This document shows, piece by piece, positions 1-5,351 of a stretch of 7,066 nucleotides of DNA. A program made the position numbers and the translations under genes. The stretch spans positions 1 to 7,066 of the forward strand of contig CALJLX010000550.1 of assembly GCA_937982495.1 (NCBI GenBank). Reading direction: 5' to 3'. Position 1 is the stretch's first letter. Every line of letters starts with the position of its first letter. The notes below the pieces were generated by a model. It ran no database searches. It was not told the origin of the DNA and worked only from the letters and a program-made list of their open reading frames with translations. Source of the stretch: an uncultured Desulfuromonas sp. (GTDB taxonomy: Bacteria; Desulfobacterota; Desulfuromonadia; Desulfuromonadales; Trichloromonadaceae).

Positions 1-224
1 GCATCCGCATCAAAAACCTGCGCTACGTCGGCAGCCAGTCCTGGCCCTTCCCCAGCCAGTTGATGGCCGGTTACGTTGCCGACTACGACGGCGGGGACAT
101 CGTCATCGAAACCAAGGAACTGGAGGATGCCCGCTGGTTCCCCGTCGACGCCCTGCCCCTGCTTCCCCCCAAACGCAGCATCGCCCGCTATCTCATCGAT
201 ACCTACGGCAAGGCGCAGCCCTGA
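1..224 (+). CDS. nudC: NADH pyrophosphatase NudC (Nudix hydrolase), C-terminal fragment
   Basis: Only the last 73 residues are in the window (reading frame from base 3, TGA at 222-224); the start and the Nudix box lie upstream. The family splits NAD(H) into NMN(H) and AMP, and E. coli NudC also removes NAD caps from RNA. The fragment aligns well from memory with the E. coli NudC C-terminus: IRIKNLRYVGSQSWPFP, then LMAGYVADYDGGDIVI, KELEDARWF, LPLLPPKRSIAR and a terminal LID. The diagnostic motif after the Nudix box in NADH pyrophosphatases is SQPWPFPxS; here it reads SQSWPFPSQ, differing at its third and ninth positions. The acidic residues of KELEDA fall where the family has its late conserved glutamate. 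The gene ends 62 bases before the convergent glycosylase gene, with a hairpin terminator between them. Family assignment is firm; exact substrate preference is not. Confidence 0.9.
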   Translation, partial: IRIKNLRYVGSQSWPFPSQLMAGYVADYDGGDIVIETKELEDARWFPVDALPLLPPKRSIARYLIDTYGKAQP

Positions 225-256
225 CCCTCTTCCTGCTCCGAGAAGAAAAAACACAC

Positions 257-286
257 GGCCCCTTCCTGATTCAGGAGGGGGTTTTC
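257..286. terminator. Rho-independent terminator shared by convergent genes
   Basis: A hairpin with left arm CCCCTTCCTG (259-268), loop ATT and right arm CAGGAGGGG (272-280) has one bulged T. On the plus strand it is followed by GTTTTC, ending the nudC transcript. On the minus strand it starts about five bases after the TAG stop of the glycosylase gene and is followed, after a 7-base gap, by six T (complement of A246-251). It therefore probably works in both directions, better on the plus strand. Confidence 0.7.
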
Positions 287-951
287 TACTTCTGGGATTC
301 GGCGAACGGGCAGAGCTCTTGCAACGGGCAATCGGTGCAGAGGGGCCGGCGTTTGCGGCAGAGCTGTTTGCACTGCTCGACGATGAGGGCGTGGTACTCG
401 TTGAAGAGGTCGGGATCGGCGGGGAGGCGCTCCATGAAGAAGTCGCGGATGGTTTCGTAGGGGGCGGTCGGGTCGAGCAGGCCGAGGCGGCCGAAGAGGC
501 GGCGGGTGTAGGCGTCGACCACGAAAGAGGGCAACCCCCCGGCGTAGAGGAGGATGGAATCGGCGGTTTCCGGGCCGACCCCCTTGAGCGCCAGCAGTTC
601 CCGGCGCGCTTCCGGCAGGGGGGCGGCGAGCAGGTGGCCGAGGTCGCCGCTGTGGCGGGTAACGAGGTGATCGACGAAAAGCTGCAAGCGCTCGGCTTTC
701 TGCCGGAAGAAACCGGCCGGGCGAATCCACTCTTCCAGTTGCGCGCGGGGCGCGACGCGCAGCGCTTCCGGAGTCAGCGCCTCGGCCCGCCGGAGGTTGG
801 CGATGGCCTTTTCGACGTTGGCCCAGGCGGTGTTCTGGGTGAGGATGGCGCCGATGACCACCTCGAAGGGGGTCTCGGCGGGCCACCAGTGCAGGGGGCC
901 GAAATGGGCGAGGAGGCGGTCGAAGACCGGTTGCAGGGGGGCGCTACTCAT
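286..951 (-). CDS. Endonuclease III-family DNA glycosylase, MagIII-like, with 4Fe-4S cluster motif
   Basis: The 221-residue product belongs to the helix-hairpin-helix/GPD DNA glycosylases of base excision repair. The N-terminal motif FEVVIGAILTQNTAW (residues 29-43) is typical of the endonuclease III fold. The helix-hairpin-helix is LLALKGVGPETAD (119-131) and the conserved catalytic aspartate is D146 in VVDAYTRR. Four cysteines (198, 205, 208, 214) give C-X6-C-X2-C-X5-C, the spacing of the [4Fe-4S] cluster. The lysine that makes E. coli Nth (K120) a bifunctional glycosylase/AP lyase is replaced by E128, as in Helicobacter MagIII, a monofunctional 3-methyladenine glycosylase. I therefore infer a monofunctional enzyme, perhaps for alkylated bases. 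The chosen ATG (949-951) overlaps the TGA of the upstream glycosyltransferase gene as ATGA; no well-spaced Shine-Dalgarno sequence precedes it, so translational coupling is likely. A longer in-frame extension upstream lies wholly inside the neighbouring gene and was not used. No gene symbol is given because MagIII, Nth and related paralogues cannot be fully separated by eye. Confidence 0.9.
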   Translation of the reverse strand: MSSAPLQPVFDRLLAHFGPLHWWPAETPFEVVIGAILTQNTAWANVEKAIANLRRAEALTPEALRVAPRAQLEEWIRPAGFFRQKAERLQLFVDHLVTRHSGDLGHLLAAPLPEARRELLALKGVGPETADSILLYAGGLPSFVVDAYTRRLFGRLGLLDPTAPYETIRDFFMERLPADPDLFNEYHALIVEQCKQLCRKRRPLCTDCPLQELCPFAESQK

Positions 952-2048
952 CCTTTGCCGCCGCCCTGCTCGCGCACCAGCTGTGCCAGGCGGTCGGCGA
1001 TGAGGATGTCGCCGCCGCCCGCCAATGCTTCCGAAGGTTCCGGCAGCGTCAGTAAATCCTCCAGCGCCGCGCCCCAATTCCCTCGGCGCAAATCGTCGTT
1101 GCCGATTTCCCGCGCCCGGCCATGGCGACGCAGACCCTCGATCAAGAGCGCCTGCTCGCGGAAATCCCCCCGCCCGGTGTAGAGACAGGCGGTGCCGTTG
1201 GCCAGGCATTCGGAGACGATGCCGTAACCCGGCTTGGTCACCACGACGTCGGCGGCCCGCACCAGATCGGGATAGGCGTAATTTCCTTCCGGCAGCGGTT
1301 GCAGATTGGCGGGGGCGTCGGGGAGGACGGTTTCGCTCAAAAAAATCCAGTCGGTCAAGCGGCCAAGGGGCGCCGGATCGAAGGCCTTCAGCCCGAAGCC
1401 GCCGAAGGAGATCAGCCCTACCCGGCGGTCCGCCGGCAGGCGCAGCCTCTTCCGCGCCTCCTCTTTTTCGTAGGGACTGACCCGTGCCACCAGCGGTTGA
1501 TCTTCCACCGAGCGGATGACCGATGCCTCGCCGTGGAAAGGGAGGCGCAGCAGCAGCTCGGCCTGGCGGTAGTCATCCGCCAGCGATTTTAGTACGTCGT
1601 CGTAACCGGGGTGTCGCTCGGCCAGCCCGGCGTAGATCCAGTCCCAGGTGAAGTTGGAAATCCCCACCGAATAGACCCCGGCGGCAGCGGCGGCGGCGAA
1701 GGCGGCCGCCGGAATGTCCGCCGCCACCAGTCTGACCCCTTCGGCCCGCAGCGAGGTCGCCTCCCGTTCTACCAGCCGGTGCCGCCGAGGCAGGGACTCC
1801 CGGTAGGCGCGCAGGGTCTCTTCCTCGTGCATGACCAGGCTGTCCTGTTGCAGCACGCCGAAATCCAGGGCCAGCGGCCGTACCTTTACCTTCTTGTCGA
1901 GAAATCCGCGAAAGAACCAGGGGGCGGCGGTGGAAACGACTTCGACGGAAAGCCGCGGATGGCGGCGGCGCAGGGTATTGATGATCTGGCAGGAGCGGCT
2001 GGCGTGTCCCAGGCCGTGGCCGGTGATGTAATAACGGATATCGCTCAT
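948..2048 (-). CDS. GT-B glycosyltransferase-like protein (plant L-arabinokinase N-terminal domain type)
   Basis: The 366-residue protein opens with MSDIRYYITGHGLGHASR; the GHGxGHxxR loop (10-18) is the N-terminal signature of MurG/UGT-like GT-B proteins. The close form YYVTGHGFGHATR is found in the N-terminal domain of plant L-arabinokinase. The C-terminal half has a Rossmann-like start VGLISFGGFGLK (210-221) and the nucleotide-sugar-side motif VVVTKPGYGIVSECLANG (268-285), followed by GRGDFREQ (292-299), again matching the arabinokinase N-domain pattern. No signal peptide or membrane segment is seen, so it is probably cytoplasmic. It lacks the GHMP sugar-kinase domain of the plant protein. 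Acceptor and donor are unknown. Residues 110-124 are alanine-rich. The ATG at 2046-2048 was chosen because family homology begins there; the frame stays open upstream without homology and there is no clear Shine-Dalgarno sequence. The TGA stop overlaps the start of the DNA glycosylase gene by four bases, so the two probably share a transcript. Confidence 0.82.
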   Translation of the reverse strand: MSDIRYYITGHGLGHASRSCQIINTLRRRHPRLSVEVVSTAAPWFFRGFLDKKVKVRPLALDFGVLQQDSLVMHEEETLRAYRESLPRRHRLVEREATSLRAEGVRLVAADIPAAAFAAAAAAGVYSVGISNFTWDWIYAGLAERHPGYDDVLKSLADDYRQAELLLRLPFHGEASVIRSVEDQPLVARVSPYEKEEARKRLRLPADRRVGLISFGGFGLKAFDPAPLGRLTDWIFLSETVLPDAPANLQPLPEGNYAYPDLVRAADVVVTKPGYGIVSECLANGTACLYTGRGDFREQALLIEGLRRHGRAREIGNDDLRRGNWGAALEDLLTLPEPSEALAGGGDILIADRLAQLVREQGGGKG

Positions 2049-2096
2049 GGCCGGGTTTTTCGAGCTGGCGGTGGTGGCCGCTTTGGGGAGGGTCCG

Positions 2097-2133
2097 TTTC
2101 GGCTGGACGCGTTGCGCTTGCGTCCGACCGAAA
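2097..2133 (-). other. Intercistronic stem-loop without a U-tract
   Basis: Left arm TTTCGG-CT-GGACGC (2097-2110) pairs with GCGTCC-GA-CCGAAA (2120-2133) around a nine-base loop, with one C/A mismatch and one G-T wobble. A CC/GG pairing may extend the base of the stem. It lies just after the stop of the 128-residue membrane protein gene and 48 bases before the glycosyltransferase start. On the minus strand it is followed by GGACCCTCCCC, with no run of T, so it does not look like a normal intrinsic terminator. It may be an mRNA-stabilising or attenuating structure inside an operon. Confidence 0.45.
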
Positions 2134-2143
2134 GGGGCTGATG

Positions 2144-2530
2144 TCAGGACGTTTTTTTCTTGTCCCAGGGGGCGGGATGGGCCTGGCGGCTGATGATGAA
2201 ATCGCCGAAAATTTTGCACCAGATGGTCGAACCGGCGATGGCGTTCCAGCCGGCAAAGTCCTGAAAGGGACCGATGAGGATGCCGGTGGCGATCCACAGA
2301 GGGATGCCGACGATGATCCAGAGCGCGATGCCGCCGACGATCAGGTTGAGCAGGCCGGTGACCGGCGCCCATTTTTTCGGGTGGGGGGGGGTAAGCCCGC
2401 GTTTGAGCGCCACCTCCGAATAATCCCGCTTGATGAAGATCCGCCAGGCCCGCCGCAGCCAGATGAAGGCCATGGGAAAGAGAGCCAGAAACAAGATCCA
2501 GGTCATTGCGGTGCTGATATCAAAAGCCAT
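2144..2530 (-). CDS. Small integral membrane protein of unknown function
   Basis: I do not recognise this 128-residue protein. It has a first hydrophobic segment at about residues 8-25 (TWILFLALFPMAFIWL), then a basic stretch (RRAWRIFIKRD) that should lie on the cytoplasmic side. A second, long hydrophobic stretch runs from about 58 to 88 (LLNLIVGGIALWIIVGIPLW and on), long enough for one tilted helix or two short ones. The C-terminus is soluble and ends in a lysine-rich tail (DKKKTS). A single cysteine (C105) and several tryptophans follow the second segment. The ATG at 2528-2530 has GGGAG (complement of 2538-2542) seven bases upstream. The gene lies 95 bases before the glycosyltransferase gene on the same strand, so it may be first in a three-gene transcript, although a stem-loop intervenes. 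No clear promoter was found between it and the terminator at 2634. Length, hydrophobicity and start signal support a real gene; function is open. Confidence 0.72.
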   Translation of the reverse strand: MAFDISTAMTWILFLALFPMAFIWLRRAWRIFIKRDYSEVALKRGLTPPHPKKWAPVTGLLNLIVGGIALWIIVGIPLWIATGILIGPFQDFAGWNAIAGSTIWCKIFGDFIISRQAHPAPWDKKKTS

Positions 2531-2633
2531 TGGCGGACTCCCATTGCCCCGTATTTAATCCGGGTGCTTAAAGTGAAGCTACGTTTTACCCGAGGATTTG
2601 GGGGGGACGCAACCAAAAAAGGGGAGAAAAAAT

Positions 2634-2655
2634 CCCCGCCGGCGAACCGGCGGGG
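2634..2655 (-). terminator. Rho-independent terminator of the symporter operon
   Basis: A perfect 9-bp stem, CCCCGCCGG (2634-2642) with CCGGCGGGG (2647-2655), closes a four-base loop. On the minus strand it is followed directly by ATTTTTTCTCC (complement of 2623-2633). It lies 31 bases after the TAA stop of the symporter gene, so it ends that transcript and insulates the downstream membrane-protein gene. Confidence 0.88.
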
Positions 2656-2686
2656 AAAGGAGAGAGGGTCAAGCTCCGTCTGTTGT

Positions 2687-4492
2687 TTAGTGCGCGCCGC
2701 CGATCAGCTTGGAGCCCCGCGGGGTGCGGACGTCTTCCACCATGTGCTGGATATGGTCGGGGCATTCCGGGGTGAACTTGCTGACGGCATAGGCCACGCC
2801 GAAGTTGACCAGGGCGCCGATCGAACCGAAGGCTTCCGGGGTGATGCCGAAGAAGGAGTTGGCGCCGCCGATCAGGCCGAGGAACTCGGTCCCCTTGATG
2901 AAGAAGATGCCTTTGTGGGCGAAGACGTAGAACAGGGTGACGAAGAGACCGGCGAGCATGCCGGCCATGGCGCCTTCCTTGTTCATCTTCTTGTTGAAGA
3001 TCCCCAGCATCAGACAGGGGAAGAGGGAACTGGCGGCGATACCGAAGGCCAGGGCGACGGTACCGGCGGCGAAGCCCGGCGGGTTGAGGCCCAGCCAGCC
3101 GGAGATGACGATGGCGACGGCCATGGAGATCTTGCCGGCCAGCAGCTCATTCTTTTCGGTCATGCTCGGGAACCAGATCTTCTTCATCAGGTCGTGGGAG
3201 ACCGCCGCCGAGATCGCCATCAGCAGACCGGCGGCGGTGGAGAGGGCGGCGGCGAGACCGCCGGCGGCGACCAGGGCGATGACCCAGTTGGGCAGCAGGG
3301 CGATTTCCGGGTTGGCGAGAACGATGATGTCGGCGTTGACGTCCAGTTCGTTGCCCGCCCAGCCGGCGGCGGCGGCTTTGTCGGCGACCGCGGTGTTGGT
3401 GGTCTTTTCGTTGTAGTACTGGATGCGGCCGTCGTTGTTCTTATCCGTGAATTTGAGCAGGCCGGTGACTTCCCAGCGCTTCATCCAGTCCGGACGCTCT
3501 TCGTAAAGCAGGCTGTTCTCGGCGGCGAACATGTCGCCGTTGGCCATGACCGCCTTGTTGACGGTGGCGTGCAGGTTCAGTTTCGCCATGGCGGCCACGG
3601 CCGGAGCGGTGGTGTAGAGGATGGCGATGAAGACCAGGGCCCAGCCGGCCGAGGAGCGGGCGGCGGCGACCGAAGGCACGGTGAAGAAGCGGACGATGAC
3701 GTGGGGCAGGCCGGCGGTACCGATCATCAGCGAGACGGTGTAGACGAACATGTTCAGGGTGCTGCCGGGGACGCTGGTGGTGTACTTGCCGAAGCCGAGA
3801 TCGGTGACGACCTGGTCAAGTCTGGCGAGCAGGGAGATGTCGGCGCCGGACAGGTTCGAGCCGAGGCCCAACTGGGGCAGGGGGTTGCCGGTCAGCTGCA
3901 GCGAAATGAAGATCGCCGGAATGGTGTAGGCCAGAATCAGGACGATATACTGGGCGACCTGGGTATAGGTGATGCCCTTCATGCCGCCGAAAACCGCGTA
4001 CATGAAGACGATCGCCATGCCGATGTAGATGCCCATCTCGCTGGAAACGCCGAGGAAGCGGGAGAAGGCGACGCCGACGCCGGTCATCTGCCCGATGATG
4101 TAGGTGATGGAGGCGGTGAGCAGGCAGATAACCGCCACCGATGCGGCGGTGTTGGAATAGAAGCGGTCGGCGACGAAGGACGGCACGGTGAACTTGCCGA
4201 ACTTGCGCAGATAAGGCGCCAGCAGGCAGGCCATGAGCACGTAGCCGCCGGTCCAGCCCATGAGGAAGAGGCCGCCGCCGTAGCCCATGTTGGCGATGAG
4301 GCCGGCCATGGAGATGAAGGAGGCCGCGGACATCCAGTCGGCGCCGGTCGCCATGCCGTTGAGAATCGGGTGAACGCCGCCGCCGGCGACGTAGAAGTCT
4401 TTCGTGCTGCCGGCCCGGGCCCAGATCGCGATGCCGATGTAGATCGCGAAAGTGAGGCCGACCACCAGATAAGTCATTGCTTGCAGTCCCAT
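2687..4492 (-). CDS. Sodium:solute symporter, large subunit (VC_2705 subfamily, ActP/acetate-permease-like)
   Basis: The 601-residue inner-membrane protein of the SSS family (TC 2.A.21) imports a small solute with Na+. Relatives such as ActP and the Geobacter acetate permeases carry acetate, but the substrate here is inferred. Many hydrophobic segments give roughly 13 helices. Family marks include the N-terminal KDFYVAGGGVHPILNGMATG (31-50), GTAGLPHVIVRFFTV (258-272, close to the ActP motif) and LSTAAGLLMAISAAVSHDL (417-435), which contains the Ser/Thr pair used in the Na+ site of the family. Residues about 305-400 form a long hydrophilic insertion between two helices, in the place of extracellular loop 4 of PutP; it contains an EF-hand-like DKNNDGRI (350-357). 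The length exceeds the roughly 550 residues of E. coli ActP, largely because of this insertion. The ATG at 4490-4492 lies eight bases after AAGGAGG. The DUF4212 gene is 13 bases upstream, the arrangement known for this large/small pair. A strong terminator follows. Confidence 0.92.
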   Translation of the reverse strand: MGLQAMTYLVVGLTFAIYIGIAIWARAGSTKDFYVAGGGVHPILNGMATGADWMSAASFISMAGLIANMGYGGGLFLMGWTGGYVLMACLLAPYLRKFGKFTVPSFVADRFYSNTAASVAVICLLTASITYIIGQMTGVGVAFSRFLGVSSEMGIYIGMAIVFMYAVFGGMKGITYTQVAQYIVLILAYTIPAIFISLQLTGNPLPQLGLGSNLSGADISLLARLDQVVTDLGFGKYTTSVPGSTLNMFVYTVSLMIGTAGLPHVIVRFFTVPSVAAARSSAGWALVFIAILYTTAPAVAAMAKLNLHATVNKAVMANGDMFAAENSLLYEERPDWMKRWEVTGLLKFTDKNNDGRIQYYNEKTTNTAVADKAAAAGWAGNELDVNADIIVLANPEIALLPNWVIALVAAGGLAAALSTAAGLLMAISAAVSHDLMKKIWFPSMTEKNELLAGKISMAVAIVISGWLGLNPPGFAAGTVALAFGIAASSLFPCLMLGIFNKKMNKEGAMAGMLAGLFVTLFYVFAHKGIFFIKGTEFLGLIGGANSFFGITPEAFGSIGALVNFGVAYAVSKFTPECPDHIQHMVEDVRTPRGSKLIGGAH

Positions 4493-4500
4493 AGGTCATG

Positions 4501-4507
4501 CCTCCTT
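4501..4507 (-). promoter_or_regulatory. Ribosome binding site of the symporter gene, overlapping the upstream stop codon
   Basis: The complement of CCTCCTT is AAGGAGG, a full Shine-Dalgarno sequence eight bases before the symporter ATG. Its first bases are part of the TAA stop of the DUF4212 gene (4506-4508), so ribosomes ending the small subunit stop on top of the next initiation site. Another ATG (4497-4499) lies only one base after it, out of frame and too close to be used. Confidence 0.85.
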
Positions 4508-4760
4508 ATTTTTCGTGAACGTCGAATTTTTCGTCGAGTTTGCCCTGCAACTTCGCATAGATGAAGATCAGGGCGACAAAGATGTAGATGGAGCCCTGGT
4601 GCGCGAACCAGAAGCCCAGCGGATAGCCGCCGAGGTGGATGTTGTTGAGCGCCGGCGCGAGGATAATGCCGAAGACGTATCCGGCGAGAAACCACACCCC
4701 TAGAACCATCCCTACCAGCTTCAATACCGCGTACCAATAGGCTTGTCCCGATTTGTCCAT
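4506..4760 (-). CDS. DUF4212 protein, sodium:solute symporter small subunit
   Basis: The 84-residue protein matches the small-subunit family (TIGR03647/DUF4212) that is almost always encoded just upstream of VC_2705-type symporters. It has two membrane segments, about residues 12-35 (VLKLVGMVLGVWFLAGYVFG) and 47-70, the second containing the family-typical FWFAHQGSIYIFVALIFIYA. A charged cytoplasmic-type tail follows (KLDEKFDVHEK). Its role is thought to be as a partner in the transporter; the mechanism is not known. The ATG at 4758-4760 is preceded by AAGGAGG five bases upstream. It is the first gene of a two-gene operon, with 13 bases before the symporter start and its stop codon inside the symporter's ribosome binding site, which would favour balanced synthesis of both subunits. 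Confidence 0.93.
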   Translation of the reverse strand: MDKSGQAYWYAVLKLVGMVLGVWFLAGYVFGIILAPALNNIHLGGYPLGFWFAHQGSIYIFVALIFIYAKLQGKLDEKFDVHEK

Positions 4761-4765
4761 AAAGG

Positions 4766-4772
4766 CCTCCTT
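4766..4772 (-). promoter_or_regulatory. Ribosome binding site of the DUF4212 gene
   Basis: The complement of CCTCCTT gives AAGGAGG, five bases before the ATG. It is the same seven bases as the symporter's site and predicts strong initiation for both subunits. Confidence 0.85.
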
Positions 4773-4969
4773 GAAAAAAGGTGTTTTGCGTTGATCTAGA
4801 ATAATGTCGTTGCTCCTGAATCCCTGCGGGCAGTCACGATGTGTTTTTTCCCCCTTTCTCCAGTACGGCTTTGGTGTTTTTGTGGTGAAGGCGTTTGCAA
4901 GTCCGCGTCTCCAGGGGCGCCACTCCCCGGTTCGCTTTTCCTCTTCTCTTGGAAGTTTAGTAGAATGAT

Positions 4970-4997
4970 ATTTTAAAAATAGCAGCTAAATTGTCTT
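4970..4997 (-). promoter_or_regulatory. Candidate sigma70-type promoter for the transporter operon
   Basis: On the minus strand AAGACA (complement of 4992-4997) is followed after 16 bases by TAAAAT (complement of 4970-4975). The -35 matches four of six consensus bases and the -10 five of six. It would give a leader of about 200 bases before DUF4212. The region is AT-rich, so chance matches are likely and this is only a candidate. Confidence 0.3.
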
Positions 4998-5109
4998 TTG
5001 CACGCTCGTGGCGGTAAAAATGAAACGAAAAAGCCGGCGTTCCCGCAAATAGATAAAACACCATTTTGAAAACTTTGGTCGACGATACTCTGAAAAACCG
5101 CAAGTCGTC

Positions 5110-5154
5110 AATAAAAAAATAGAACCATGTTTTTATTTTGTTTTAAAATAACAT
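5110..5154. repeat. Overlapping inverted repeats in the AT-rich divergent region
   Basis: AATAAAAA (5110-5117) is complementary to TTTTTATT (5130-5137). TTATTTT (5133-5139) is complementary to AAAATAA (5145-5151), and this second repeat can be widened to ATGTT and AACAT with a bulge. The shared middle arm means that only one of the two stems can form at a time. A third small palindrome, TAAAATTTTA, is at 5178-5187. They may be binding sites for a regulator or a nucleoid protein, or simply reflect AT-rich composition. Confidence 0.4.
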
Positions 5155-5342
5155 AAGTGCCCGAAATTATTTAGAAGTAAAATTTTAATAAGGGCTTTTG
5201 TTGTTTGTTTTAAAAAGGAACCGGCGTTTGTCGCGGTGTTTTGCGTGGCCCTGGCGGGGAGTCTGTGCGAGGGAATTAATTGCGTGGAAACGAAAAAGGG
5301 TTAAAAATAGGTTCTTGCTGCTGTCGGGATTCCTTTTTTGTC

Positions 5343-5347
5343 GAGGT
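5343..5347 (+). promoter_or_regulatory. Ribosome binding site that decides the CBS/DUF294 start
   Basis: GAGGT ends four bases before the ATG at 5352. An upstream in-frame TTG (5280) would add 24 residues (MRGNEKGLK..., cysteine-rich) with no domain match and no comparable binding site, so the ATG is preferred. Confidence 0.65.
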
Positions 5348-5351
5348 CGCC

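Larger units (their letters stand above)
4761..5351. other. Divergent intergenic region with an AT-rich core
   Basis: These 591 bases separate the start of the transporter operon (minus) from the CBS/DUF294 gene (plus). I see no convincing gene in them: the open frames are short and lack homology. The part nearest the transporter is of mixed composition, with a pyrimidine-rich run near 4935-4950 and a small GC-rich stem (GGGG 4913-4916 with CCCC 4925-4928). From about 4950 to 5220 the DNA is much richer in A and T than the genes on either side and holds several inverted repeats. From 5221 it becomes GC-rich again before the CBS gene. It must hold the promoters of both transcription units, but only one weak candidate could be placed. 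No clear sigma54 site (GG-N10-GC) was found. Confidence 0.7.

Noticed and set aside
76..1182. A 368-residue plus-strand open frame opposite the glycosylase gene
   Set aside because: Low-complexity composition without homology; the minus strand carries a DNA glycosylase with intact cluster and helix-hairpin-helix motifs.
1681..1715. GCC/GCG-type triplet run, possible microsatellite
   Set aside because: It encodes the alanine-rich segment at residues 110-124 of the glycosyltransferase-like protein and is imperfect; ordinary for a GC-rich gene.
2141..4564. An 807-residue plus-strand open frame opposite the symporter and membrane-protein genes
   Set aside because: It is rich in G, D, E and H with no domain pattern, covers two well-supported minus-strand genes and an intrinsic terminator, and is the expected antisense product of GC-biased codons.
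4911..4930. GC-rich hairpin near GGGG/CCCC as a terminator
   Set aside because: The stem is short and bulged, the following plus-strand tract is mixed pyrimidine, and no gene ends there.
4890..5030. Possible sigma54 promoters (TGGCGG..ATGA near 5009; TGGAGACG..TTGC on the minus strand near 4912-4895)
   Set aside because: The first lacks the GC at -12 and the second has 12 instead of 10 bases between GG and GC; neither meets the consensus.
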